This document shows positions 1-10,599 of a stretch of 64,000 nucleotides of DNA, in pieces. The notes under the pieces were generated by a model. That model was given only the letters and a program-made list of their open reading frames with translations. It was not told where the DNA came from and made no database searches. The position numbers and the translations under genes are program-made. The stretch lies in contig NC_031467.1 of the NCBI RefSeq assembly GCF_000006565.2, positions 1,412,448 through 1,476,447 on the forward strand, read 5' to 3'. The stretch comes from Toxoplasma gondii ME49 (Eukaryota; Apicomplexa; Conoidasida; Eucoccidiorida; Sarcocystidae). Every line of letters begins with the position of its first letter. The first letter of the stretch is position 1.

Positions 1-300
1 CGGAGCTGCTCTCGCGAGTCGAGTTCTCCATTTTCCGGAGATACCGAGACACCTGCGGGTTCAACAGACGCACAGCTGCCTCAAAGAGGACAACAGGGGT
101 CTCACTTAGGTTTTGCCTTGCTGACACTTCCGTCGCTGGCCAAGAGATGGCAATTGTCTTAGGCTTCCCCAGAAGCAACTGTCAGTGTAAAGGTGTGACT
201 CGCCGGAAAACCATGGATGTTTCATACTCTACAACCTCCACATGCATGGTAGCTACCAAAACTGCAAACTATAGACACAAACAAACGAAAAATACCTGGG
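1..300. repeat. Flank of the ROPK repeat unit
   Basis: This stretch has no gene. By eye it resembles 3650-3960 and 10370-10530: all three share an inexact block with 'ctctcgcgag' or 'gctgtcgcga', then 'gaaacaccgag' or 'gataccgaga', then 'gcacagctgc'. In each case the block lies just downstream (3' side) of a minus-strand ROPK copy, so it is part of the duplicated unit. Its presence at the left edge suggests the array may extend beyond the window. Confidence 0.5.
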
Positions 301-527
301 GGTGATGCACTATGGGGACGTAGGGGACAGAGAAATCGTCCTTCAGCTTCATCTTTGCCCGCCGCGTCGACGACGCGATACAGCGGGCGCAGCGGCTCAT
401 CACACCACTACACGACTTCTGCAAAGAAGCACCTCTCTTCTCTCTTCACGTCTCTCTACCACTTCTACCACCTGCACCCCCGCTTCGTCCACAAAACACA
501 TTTGAACGATGTGACCAAAATGATCCA

Positions 528-715
528 CAAAAACACGATTGTTTCGTCACATGAAACCTCAGCAAATTCAGGCGCCAGGACGGCCTCCCTTCAAACGTCC
601 TAATCCAGAGTCCTCTCCGCTCAAAAACACGATTGTTTCGTCACATGGAACCTCAGCAAATTCAGGCGCCAGGACGGCCTCCCTTCAAACGTCCTAATCC
701 AGAGTCCTCTCCGCT
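528..715. repeat. 94-bp tandem duplication, two copies
   Basis: Positions 528-621 are repeated immediately at 622-715 with a single visible difference (atgaaacc against atggaacc). The repeat starts 'caaaaacacgattg' and ends 'ctctccgct'. It lies directly downstream of the stop codon of the minus-strand ROPK gene, so it probably falls in its 3' UTR. Such near-perfect identity marks a very recent tandem duplication. Confidence 0.95.
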
Positions 716-736
716 CCATCCCCACCTTCTGCCCCT

Positions 737-2044
737 TCACGTTTCCAGTGGTGGCATGTCATCGTCTCCCCCTGTCAACGTCCCATCACCTGAGTACAGG
801 CGCGAAGCAGCGGACAGCTGTTCTTCCATCTCCCTGTATTCCGGAGTCTCTATCGCTTGCAAGGCGAGCAGGCGGGCCTCGACAGAAGGGTTAATCAACT
901 TGTAAACCAGAAGTTTCACGTTCTCTGGCACCCGCCGGCACCTCGAAAAAAAGAATTCGACACTGTATTCGTACCCCGATTTTGTATCGGGAGCTCGAGA
1001 GCACCAAATTAAAAATATAACCGAACCCAGTGTCCAGGCGTCGAATGCGTACGTCATCGTGGTCGCCCCAGAGCCGAAACGACTTCGGGCGGCCGCACGA
1101 CCTTCTGGCGGCGTATACTCATCATATTCCGCGGGCACCACCACTTTTGCGCCCGCTCTCACCAGAGAGCCAAAGTCACGCAAGTACAGGCCCCCCTCAC
1201 GCTTCAAACAAAACGAATCAGGCATTATCTTCCCGTGCACCACTCCTTCGTCTTGGAGGTGCGCTACCAACCTCACCGCCTGAACAGTAAGATACAATCG
1301 AGCGGCATCAGCTAGGGGGCGGTCCTCTTGTGGAAATCGACCAATCTCGTCGACAAACGTTTCCATATCGACATGAGTTGGAGGAAGCAGAAACAACAGA
1401 TTTTTGACCCAGCCAACCTCATTACGTGACTTAGCTTTCTGAACTAATGGCTTCCCCGGGATCGTCACCAAATCGAACGGGGCCAGAAATCTTAGATACC
1501 TGTTANNNNNNNNNNNNNNNNNNNNNNNNNNNNNNNNNNNNNNNNNNNNNNNNNNNNNNNNNNNNNNNNNNNNNNNNNNNNNNNNNNNNNNNNNNNNNNN
1601 NNNNNNNNNNNNNNNNNNNNNNNNNNNNNNNNNNNNNNNNNNNNNNNNNNNNNNNNNNNNNNNNNCGCGTGTACTCCCCCGACGCCAAAAACGCAAACGC
1701 TTGAGTAACCTTCTGAAGCCTGTGGGGGACGCGGTCGAGGTTCCTGTCTGGCTGTCCTGTGAAGGCGACCTTAATTCAACCCCCTCCTGCTCCAGCCATG
1801 AACCCCCCCGACTGCCCTCAGCTTCCCCCTCTGAGACAGTGTTTTCTCCCTCAGTGGAATCACGAGAATACTTGTCCACGATGTCTCCTGCCGGACTGAC
1901 ACTCAAAGCGGCTTCCGAGCTCTTCCACTGGTGAGGCCGCTGTCTGCCAGCGCCTTGCTGGACGAGGCAAAGCCCCAGAACAAGGAATGCCGCAGCTAGC
2001 CAGACAAGACACGACGGCTGTCCGAAAGAGGTAGGGTGCCCCAT
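737..2044 (-). CDS. Rhoptry kinase family (ROPK) protein, copy A, with assembly gap
   Basis: Members of the ROPK family are secreted from rhoptries into the host cell during invasion. I start at the ATG at 2044; codons further upstream lack an ATG. A hydrophobic signal peptide (LAAAFLVLGLCLV, about residues 18-30) is followed by an acidic/Ser-rich region and an Arg-rich segment (FRRLLKRLRFWRR) like the amphipathic helices that bind ROP2-family proteins to the vacuole membrane. The kinase C-lobe is well preserved: VHGKIMPDSF replaces the HRD catalytic loop, then RDFG, then DAWTLG, ending MPPLET. The catalytic Asp is replaced by Lys, so I predict a pseudokinase. A run of Ns removes the N-lobe. 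The reading spans 1.3 kb, whereas related copies occupy about 1.6 kb, so the gap is probably too short by roughly 0.3 kb. The C-lobe looks closest to the ROP2/ROP8 type, but I do not assign an ortholog. Confidence 0.85.
   Translation of the reverse strand: MGHPTSFGQPSCLVWLAAAFLVLGLCLVQQGAGRQRPHQWKSSEAALSVSPAGDIVDKYSRDSTEGENTVSEGEAEGSRGGSWLEQEGVELRSPSQDSQTGTSTASPTGFRRLLKRLRFWRRGSTRXXXXXXXXXXXXXXXXXXXXXXXXXXXXXXXXXXXXXXXXXXXXXXXXXXXXXXNRYLRFLAPFDLVTIPGKPLVQKAKSRNEVGWVKNLLFLLPPTHVDMETFVDEIGRFPQEDRPLADAARLYLTVQAVRLVAHLQDEGVVHGKIMPDSFCLKREGGLYLRDFGSLVRAGAKVVVPAEYDEYTPPEGRAAARSRFGSGATTMTYAFDAWTLGSVIFLIWCSRAPDTKSGYEYSVEFFFSRCRRVPENVKLLVYKLINPSVEARLLALQAIETPEYREMEEQLSAASRLYSGDGTLTGGDDDMPPLET
1506..1665. 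other. Assembly gap (160 N)
   Basis: This is a run of undetermined bases inside the ROPK copy A coding sequence. It removes the glycine-rich loop and most of the kinase N-lobe. Its length is likely a placeholder, because the region between the Arg-rich helix and the C-lobe is longer in relics B and C. Confidence 0.98.
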
Positions 2045-4230
2045 GTTGGGAGGACTCACAACCAAATCAACCGTTCAGAGGTGGCAGCTGCATCCGCAAT
2101 TATCGTAACAACATTCTGAAGTACACATCTGAAGTGCCTTCAAAAGAAATAAGACTGACACAATCACCATACTCCCGGGATGCTGTGCGCAGTCATGGAC
2201 GGTGCCGCAGGATGGCGGCTCAGCCAGAAGCAAGGACACTCAGCGCTTGGCTCGGATTCCCGTCTCTGCAGGTCGCGCCGTCCCTTGACCAAGGCCGTGC
2301 GACATTGGGGCCCGCGGTTAGCTAGACGCATTTTTTCCATGCCGGACACTCTGGGGCAGCAGGACTTAAAACTTTTTCCAGTCTCTTCAGAGGTACCTCT
2401 TGGCGAATGCGGTGGATTCAATGCCAAAGATGGCAAAATATTTGAACCTAGAGAGGAGCCAACAGGGCTGTTGAGGACTACTCAATTCTGCTCAGCTACC
2501 TCCCGCTAGAAGACACGACACTCTGTGGAGACAGACACCACGATGGAGAGGAAAAACGACAACAACATCCAGAGCAACTCAGTCGTACCCTGCGTTGACG
2601 TCCAGTGTGTAGTGAACAGGAGCGCCGATCCAGGCTCGAACAGAAAACCAGGCACATCCCTGATGCTACGCTGATAACGGTTACCGCGTTCCGAGTATGG
2701 GCATCGTTCCAGAGACCCCCGACCTACTTCAACTGGTCGCCTCTCCATCACTTTGATCTAGTGTAAGTATTAATGGTTCATAGTCAACAAAGAAAGTACG
2801 TAGACAACCCGTCACCAATACCGGCACTAACGCCAATGTCTTGTCGAGGCGAAAATAGCGCCCTTGTGACAGCTAGACATGGGTCTTCTATGCCAATGGT
2901 GTTCCTGGAAAGCGCTGCGCCGTCGTATTCTCCTCCGTCGCGACATCCCTTGCGGCACAAATAGGAGCCAGAGGCAGTCGCACACATTTAATGCCAATAT
3001 TGTTGTGCCGTCGAACGAAACAGGCCTCTGAATTTGTGTTTTGAAAGGGAAGAGAGAGGCCAGGCTCGCGCACCCCCGTGCCTCGGAAGCCGTGGTGCAG
3101 CAAAGCAGACGCGACGACTTCACTGGTTCCCTTCTTTACGGCAGTACGAGTCTGTGTTACACTGTTTCGTATTTGCAGGTATGAATTGAGTGAGCTACTC
3201 CCTTCTACCTTACTACCGTATTCGCTCTATACTTATACTGAACCAACATTGGTACAGACTGCAGGCGTGAACGCCAAGGAACGTCGAAAACAGAGTCAAC
3301 GGATTCACGGCCTCAGATGCACTCCTCTGATCTCCTTTTCCACATTCCTCCGCACCATTTACTTCTAAACTACTACTCTGTAAGACTCTCTGCTGTGCAT
3401 AATTCCCCCTTGTTGAGGATGATGACGCCCAACTTTGCCGGCGTCGTTGTGTCCTGTGCCAACCCTTGTGATTTCTCCTCAACGTGGGTCCCCATCACCG
3501 ACTGACCGCCACATCACACTGCATTCACTTTACACTGCGTCGTCACAAGTACGAAAGAGCTCCATCTGACGTCCAACTCATGTGAATGGAAAGAACCGGT
3601 ATAACCCGGCGATCTTCCCAATCCTCGACGGCGAGAAACGGCAGCCTTCAACGAAAGCTACTCTCGCGAGTTCTTCACTTGCATGGAAACACCGAGTCAC
3701 ACTTTCATTATTCAACAGAGGCAAAGCTGCCTAAATATAAACAACCGGGGTCCTCAGTTCGGTGCCGCCATATATCTGGGCAGCCAAAGAGGCACTGATG
3801 TTTCCTGCTCTGCATATGTATATGGGCAAACGCTATTGGAGCTGAAAACTAACGACGCACGCACGAATGAGTACCTAGCTGATGCTGTGTGTGTGTGTGT
3901 GTTTGTGTGGGTCTCCGGTTTGATTTTCTACCGACCGCGTCGCCAGTGCCTGACAGTGGGCATGGTGTCTAACCAGACGGACTCTATGTGTTCTTGCAAA
4001 GAAGCTCCTCTTTTCTCGACACGTCTCCGAGCTGTTTTCTACGCCCGCAGCACTGCCTCATGCACAAAATTCCTTCGACGGAAGTCTACAAGGAATATCG
4101 GACCAGAATGTATTTGTTTGTCGGCTGAATTTGCCGCAATTTCAGGGGCTGAGTTGGACTTTCACCGATGGTTCTACTCGGCTGTGCTCTCCGCTCAAGC
4201 CGCACCTTCTTCTCTTTCAGGAGTTACGGA
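2045..4230. repeat. 5' flank of ROPK copy A and spacer, duplicated downstream of 8963
   Basis: I see no gene here. The stretch is a diverged duplicate of 8963-10530. Matching landmarks include 'ttcagaggtg' followed by 'cctgaagta' or 'tctgaagta' (2080-2125 and 8980-9025), 'tgatctagtg' followed by a related AAGTATTAA (2755-2775 and 9550-9570), and 'tgtgaatggaaag' against 'tgtgaatgggaag' (3580 and 10280). A (TG)n microsatellite is at 3886-3902. The end of the stretch (about 3990-4230) matches 420-520, the 3' flank of copy A. The 5'-proximal part should hold the ROPK promoter, but I see no motif I would name. Confidence 0.6.
3886..3902. repeat. (TG)n microsatellite
   Basis: An uninterrupted TG dinucleotide run of 17 bases in the spacer between ROPK copies A and B. 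Confidence 0.9.
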
Positions 4231-4249
4231 AGATGGCCAATCATCGTCT

Positions 4250-5910
4250 CGTTCTGTCGATGCTCCATCGTCTTGGTACTAAGTCAAACCATTAGCGAGC
4301 TCTTCTGCCATCTGTAGATACTCAGGAGTTTCCACCGGTTGTAGTGCGGTCAAAAATCAATGGCGGAACGGTTCCGGAACTGGGAAAGCATGATTTCAGC
4401 CTGTTCCGGCGTACGCTTTCATATGCGGGAAAAAGTCAATGATGTAGATAAACCCTTCTCCTGATTCCTGGTACATGTTGCACCATACATGAACAGAGCA
4501 GCGCCTAGGCATCCTGAGTGGAATGACAACGGAGAAATCTGCTTCAGGTTGCACGAACCTCGGTCGGTGAACCGTTGTCAGTATCACGCGGTACCGCTTG
4601 GGCCCCCACCCTTACCAAATAGCCGAATTCACCCAAGTACAAACCCCCATTCCTTTTCAGCAGAAATGTCGTGAGCAAGACATTACCATGCACAACCACC
4701 TTGGTGTTGCATTATAGCAACCAACCTTATCGCCTGGAGCGTAGCATGCAATCGAGCATCACGCACTGTTGCACGGTCTCGTGAGGCCAAACTCCGTTCC
4801 ACGTTGACAGAATGTTCAAGGTTCACCTGTATTAGAGGATGCAGCAGAAGGACATTTAGGACCTAGCCTTTCGTGATACGTGATTGAGCCTCCTGAGTTA
4901 CTGGCTTCTCCGGGATATTCACAAAAGCGAATCGGACTGGCAACCGCAGAAAGCGGCTAGATATAATTGAGTTCTTTACCTAATCTAACATCTCAGCACA
5001 AACCGCGTCGTTCTGTACCGAATCCGGCTACTTTCTATGGAGTCTGTAAAAAGTGGTGTCAATTGACACAGCAACTCTCCCGCCGATTCGTCCGTCGCTT
5101 CAAAAGCCATTACTTCTTCACCTCTGATGCTACGTGACTCCCTCACGAGCCTCCTCCTAGGTTGGCCGAAATCCGAAATCACTGTCACAGGCTTACCCTC
5201 AGCCCACAACTTCTCTGATATCTCATCGTCGATCGCAGCGCAGTCCTAGTAATTCTTCTCTCGGAGTCCGGATGTCCGTGTGAATACTTGCCGGACTATG
5301 GCGTCCGTCACCAGGCCCCCTGTCACGGAAATACAACAGATTTCTCTGGACGTACGCGGACCCCCTTCTGAACAAACGGGTCGTGGCCGTTCTGTCTCAG
5401 CTCGTCTGAGCCGTTGGGTAGCGGCCGTTGAACTTTGTCGGAAAAGTGTTGCCGCTTGCCGCAAGTCCTGAGTCAGCCAGAAGCGTCGAAAAACTCGACG
5501 CTTCCTAAGTGCTGCTGCTACACAGTCGAATCCTCCACTCCCCCCTCCCGACACCGAAAGCGAAGACGGCTGAGGAAGCCTCTAAAACTTCTGGTCGATG
5601 GGGTCCCGGTCCCTCTGTGACCATCCTCTTGGGGTGGCACTTGCTCCAGGGCTTCATGCTCCAGCCACGACCCTCCACGTTTGTCTTCCTCGTGCCCCTC
5701 TGTGACGAACTTGACTTGTTCAGCAGGACCATGTGCACGTTTCTCCCGGGGACCCCTCACCTGGCTGGCGCTCAAGACTGCTTCCGAGTTTTGCATGGAA
5801 GGAGTGTGCACAATGCCAGCCCGTCGCTGTGCGTGGCACGGACCCCAGCGCCAAGACAACCGATGCCATCGCTAGCCGGACAAGACAACGCGGCTGGAAG
5901 GTGCGAGCCG
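4250..5910 (-). pseudogene. ROPK relic B
   Basis: This is a decayed ROPK gene in the same orientation as copy A. On the minus strand, 4560-4710 reads a recognisable catalytic region (VVHGN, then GGLYLGEFGYLVR) that aligns with copy A's VVHGK and GGLYLRDFG; DFG has become EFG. The frame is closed by a stop at 4544-4546. The N-lobe is recognisable around 5000-5200 (GEEVMAFEATDESAGE). The Arg-rich and Ser/Glu-rich N-terminal region is recognisable around 5550-5850, but frameshifts break it into pieces. No single frame spans the unit. I infer it is not translated as a kinase. Confidence 0.8.
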
Positions 5911-6145
5911 ACCGTTCCATGTTGACGGTCTGAGAGAATAAGATACGTGCTGCAACAGGACGCTGAACCAGAGATTGACAAAAAATGAATCTCGAAGCAG
6001 GGGAGCGAGTTTCGAATAGCATGTCTGTGTTTCCTGGCACGCTGGTAGTTAATGGCATTTCCCAGTTTGAAACGTCGCAGGTGTGCATTGGCGCCTTACG
6101 ACCCCATGGTGGTGTGACATGGTGCTTCGGCTTTGCTTCAGCTTA
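5911..6145. repeat. 5' flank of relic B, shared with the 5' flank of relic D
   Basis: No gene. By eye it aligns with about 11910-12135 and ends in the shared string 'gtgcttcggctt' / 'gcgcttcggctt' (6122 and 12120). Directly after this the homology jumps, without spacer, from the region upstream of the PI4K gene to the end of PI4K exon 7. This marks a deletion of about 8.4 kb in the left-hand copy. Confidence 0.6.
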
Positions 6146-6720
6146 CATCCGATGTAGGTGTAGAAGAACGCAGTCATTCTGGTCACCCGACCACACTGCC
6201 GTCCCGCCTGCTGTCTCTGTGCGAGTCATTTGAATTGGACGCATGCAGCGCCATCTGCACTCGCTTCGTTCCGTCTCTATCCCAGTGTGCTTTCCCTGTT
6301 CATCTTTGAAGTCGCGGCGGAAGGTCGTGTCGTCTGCAGGCGCTACCTAGGACTAGGTGTATCAATCTCGCTGCCCTTCTTTCAACCTGTTGAAGTGAAT
6401 GTGTGCACGTGGACACAAGAAGCGTAGTGCCCGGATAGCTGCGCTTGCGGGTGTTTCCTTCTCTCCATTTTCTCCCTCTCATGTTCAACTGGTTGTCTTT
6501 CAGGCGTCTTGGTGAAGGGCGGAGACGACTTGCGACAGGAGCTGCTGGCGTCTCAACTCGTACGACAGTTCAAGGCAATCTTCGACGAGGCGCGTCTTCC
6601 TCTGTGGCTCCGGCCCTACGAAATCCTCGTTACTGGGTCGAACTCAGGTATGCAAGTCGTCGGCATTCGCTGCATGTGCGAGGCAGGTGTTGGCACGTTG
6701 TCTCAGGCTCTCTTTAAGGT
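6146..6720 (+). pseudogene. Duplicated fragment of the PI 4-kinase gene (end of exon 7, intron, exon 8, start of next intron)
   Basis: This segment is nearly identical to 20561-21132. It has the last bases of exon 7, the whole following intron, exon 8 with its splice sites (6504-6647), and about 70 bases of the next intron. Exon 8 encodes the kinase segment [14 protein letters not shown] through [11 protein letters not shown] without a stop. From about 6251 to 6720 I find only two substitutions; the first 100 bases are more diverged and include a 3-base indel. No other PI4K exons accompany it, so it cannot make a kinase. It has the same strand as the real gene and sits between ROPK relics B and C. 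Confidence 0.93.
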
Positions 6721-7385
6721 CAGGCGCGTGTTCCATGTAGGCTGAGACGGTCCTTGTAACATAACGTACGTGAATATATTTGCGCGTGTACTTGTAGACT
6801 TGTCGCGCAATTCAGCGTGTATCCCTTCTAGAACGGTCGCTAAAAAATAGACGAAACTCTCGTCGTTTACGTGTTTGCAGCAGAGCATAATTATCACTGT
6901 GCTGTTGACTTCCCATGTACATCGTGCTTCCTTGAAAGGGGGAAATCCACGTACGTCTGCTATGCATGAAGTGCATCGACGCTCTATGCTTTCAACACTT
7001 ACCTGCGCAAATGTTACTCAAATTCGAAACCACGGGCATGCAGGCGAAAGAGGACCGAGGTAGTGCATTATGAGAATGTGCTATGCAGACATTTCGGTCT
7101 TCAGCATAATCACCAACACCAGACCACACACAATTGCAAAACAGTCGCAAACAGCATGTGAGTATACAAACCGCAGGCTCTGCATCCGGCCGCGTGCACA
7201 GCCTCTCTATACGCCTGTAAACTGATCTAACCTTCAGTATCGCCTCATGCAGCAAATACATTTCAACAGTGGATCCAAACAGAAACGAGACACGAACTTC
7301 GTTTGCTTCAGCAAAGAAACGCCAATAAATTCAGGTGCTGTGGTGGCCTCTCTTTGGGTGCCCGACATTGCGCACCTTCAGTGCC
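6721..7385. repeat. Diverged continuation and 3' flank of relic C, shared with relic E
   Basis: No gene. From 6721 to about 6850 the sequence still resembles intron 8 of PI4K (both contain 'atatttgcgcgtg'), but identity drops sharply. About 6960-7120 resembles 25950-26100, the 3' flank of ROPK relic E: both have 'atgctttcaacac' followed by 'ctcaaattcga'. So the left unit jumps from PI4K intron to the flank of the next ROPK copy. Confidence 0.55.
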
Positions 7386-7389
7386 GTTT

Positions 7390-8962
7390 ATGCCTTCGTC
7401 ACCTTGAGAAGTCCCCGACTATGGTAGATCATCGTCACCTGCTGTCGACGTTGTCATTTTGGTGGTGGGCCAGAACAGCACATATCTCTTCCACCACTGG
7501 GAATGAGAAGTCTCTACCCCTTGCAAGGCGCTCAGGAAGGCCCTGGGGCAACGCCTAAGGCACCCCCGGACACGCTCCAAAAAGGTACTCGATCCTGTAG
7601 AACGAGTCTGCTGCGGTGCATCGGTATCTATCGTACAGCATCCACTGTACAGTCGCGGCCAGTCCCCAAACATGAACTGCTTAAGTGAGCCTGATCTTGA
7701 AAGTGCCAAATATGTCTCCTCCCCTGAACGCTTGAAGCTCTGGTGCCGCAAAGAGCGCAAATCCCCTATCCCCTGTTTTTGTGCCATCTTTCAACAGAGA
7801 GTCACATTTATCCGAGTTCATGCTGACATCCCCTTTCAACAGAAAAGCTTCAGGCAGGAATTCCTGGAAAACTCCTTAGCCGTGGAGGCCAACTGCCGAT
7901 TTTGTGGCCTTAACAGTGGTTTGCATCCGAGCCTCATTGGCTACAGGCAGTCTTGTGAGCGAAAACCTCGTACCGCGTCAACAAAATTTTCGAGCTCACC
8001 TGCATTAGAGCAAGCAGAAGCAGGTGGTTTAAGACCCAGCCGCGGTCCAAGTGCGGCCGGGTCTCCTGAAACGCTGGCTTCTCCCGGATCTTAACCAAGA
8101 TGAATGGGGCCAGAACCCATATGACCTTGTTCGCTTCGCATGAGTTTTTCACTCTTCCACATAGCCCAGCACATAGCATTTGGCGCTGAAGCTTGTCCAT
8201 CTCCCTCATGCAGTTCCTTTTCAGAGCAGCGCCAAACACCACAGCAATGTTCTCTCCCCTCGCTGTGCAGGTCGCTTCAAAACTCATTCCTCCAGGTACC
8301 GCATTGATTTGTGGTCCCCTCACCTCTGCCAGGTTTGGCAAAATACGAAACCATTGTTACAACATCACCCTCCGCCGTAACGCGTGGGATATCATTCCCT
8401 CAGCCTCTAATTGACATCGTTTTCAGTACCCGGTTTCCGAGTCAATACTTGCCAGCTCATGGCCTTTCCAGGATCCCCGTCGCTGTAATACAAAGGACTC
8501 ATTCGAAGGTCCATGGGTTCTTCGTGACGGTCGTGGCCGTTCTGTTCGAAAGCACCCGAGCAATCGGGCACCGTCCGCTGGGATGTCGTGTCAGAAAAAT
8601 CTTGCCACTCGCCGTAAGTGCATAGCAAGTCTGATATGTAGAGGAACTTAAGGCCTCCTGGGTGCTTCTGTTGGACCATCTGAACTTGCCCTCCATCGCA
8701 ACCTCCGGCCTGTCTCTCCGCTGGGGGTGGCACTTGCTCGACTGCTTCACGCTCACGACCCCCACGCTTCGCATCTATCACGAGTTCAGCGACGCAGTTG
8801 ACTCGCTCAACAGAAATCTGGGAATGGTCCTCCACGATGCCTCTAGGCGGACTGACACTCGAGAGTGCCTCCAAGTCCATCGAAGAGTGAGGCCGCAGAA
8901 CGTCAGCTTCTCCGTCCCCGTGACAAAGTGCGAGAACAATGAATGCAGCTGCGACTCGTCAT
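7390..8962 (-). pseudogene. ROPK relic C
   Basis: A decayed ROPK copy on the minus strand. The N-lobe is open from about 8341 to 7934: it reads GGMSFEATCTARGENIAVVF and continues to GWVLNHLLLLAL, which aligns with copy A's region before its catalytic loop. The catalytic-loop equivalent (about 7800-7880) reads PEAFLLKGDVSMN, with neither HRD nor DFG preserved. The N-terminal Ser/Glu-rich part is readable at 8407-8880 in another frame. Frameshifts and stops separate these pieces. Its 5' leader ('ttcagaggtgaca' near 8978) is shared with copies A and E. Confidence 0.8.
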
Positions 8963-10540
8963 AAACAAAACATTTATTCAGAGGTGACAATCGCATTGAG
9001 GATTCTCGGAGCAACCTCCTGAAGTAGCGATAAAGAAACAAAACTGACGGTGAAATCACAATCATTCAGTGAGGCCTACAGTACTGCATCGTGCCTCAGA
9101 ATTTCAACGCAGCAAGAACGAACAACACTAAGTGCGTTGCTCGGATGTCTGTCTCGGTAGGTAGCGCTGTCCCTCCGGCTGCAGTATGTGGCGTCGGGGT
9201 CGCTCTATCCAAGATAATTCTCTCCTACATAAACGTGCTTAAGCAGAAAGGTGACCGTGTCCTGCTTGTGCAGAGGTAACTCGCAGAGAAGGCGGCGGAT
9301 CAACTGCAGAAGATCGCAAGAATACTCGACACTGTAAAGGAATCAACCGAGCTGTGCTTCTGCTTAGCTGCCGCAGTAAGACACGAGAGTCTGTGGAGAC
9401 AGGTAACACATAGTGAATACTAGTGCGCTCCTGACTCCAACAGAAAACCCGGGACTTCCTCTATACTATACTGATCATGCTTGTCGAGGTGCAAGGATGG
9501 CCATCCTTCCAGAGACCTGAGCCAAGTGGTCGCCTCTGCTACTCATGTGATCTAGTGCAAGTATTAAGGGTTCAGAGTCGACAAAGAGATTGCCTGAAAA
9601 ATCCGACATGAAAACCCGGACTAAAGTTAATATCGTCCCCAGGGAAAAATATCGCTCTAGTGCCAGCCAGACAATGGTCTTGTTTGCAACATGGCGTCCC
9701 TCGAAATCGCCGCCGTAATCTCCTCTGTCGTGACATCCCTTGTGCTACGGTCAGGTGCTACAGGCTGTCGCGCATATTAGACGCCAGTATTCTCGTGCCG
9801 CAGAACAAAATAGGCCTCCGAATTCGTGTTTTGGAAGGGGATAGAAAGAAAATGTTGGCACGTCAATTTGTGCTTCAGAAGCCGTATCGTAGCAAAGCGA
9901 AGGCGATGATGTCACTAGTTCTCTTCATTATCGCAGGTCGAGTCTGTGCTACAGTACTTCGTATTTACAGACGCCACTCTAGGGTCATGAACGCCAAGGA
10001 ACCTCACAACACCGTCACCGATTTCAGGGTGCCACATAAACTTCTTTACTCTCCTTTTGCAGACTCATTCTAAACTACTACTCATAGATAATCTGACTCG
10101 CGTGCCGATGTGTCCCCAAACGTGTGCGAAGGCGCCTCGACGTTGTCGTGGCCTCTACTATTTCCCCCAGTCTCATATCGACTCGTGCAATCCCACCATC
10201 GACCGATTGCCGCAGCACACTACACTCAAGCTACAGTGGCTGGCTCCTCCACTACAAATGAATTCCCCTTGTCGCCCTTTATGTGAATGGGAAGTACAGC
10301 CATACATGGCCACGCCACCGACCTCTCTTCTCGAAGAAGAGGAAGGGCTACCTCCACTGCCTCCCCGAAGCTGCTGTCGCGACATTTCCATTTGCATGGA
10401 GACACCGAGACATACCTGCAGCATTGAAAAAACGCACAGCTGTGGGTTCTCAGTTTTGTTTTGACACAACGACAGTTTCTAGCGTTGTCTCCGATATTCT
10501 AAGTGTACTGCGTGTCCTCATCCGGAACTATCGACGGTGA
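8963..10540. repeat. 5' flank of relic C and spacer to relic D
   Basis: No gene seen. It is the diverged counterpart of 2045-3800 upstream of copy A, with the same landmarks in the same order, including 'ctgtggagacag' (9393 against 2524). The A-to-B and C-to-D intervals are therefore duplicates of each other. Confidence 0.6.
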
Positions 10541-10599
10541 GGTCTGGTACACGGGAAGGCCATCGACGTTACACGCTTTCGAAGCACATTATTGAATGT

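Noticed and set aside
737..2044. Assigning copy A to ROP18, ROP5 or ROP2 by name
   Set aside because: The C-lobe fits the ROP2 superfamily and the Lys in HGK fits a pseudokinase, but with the N-lobe missing and no database search an ortholog name would be a guess.
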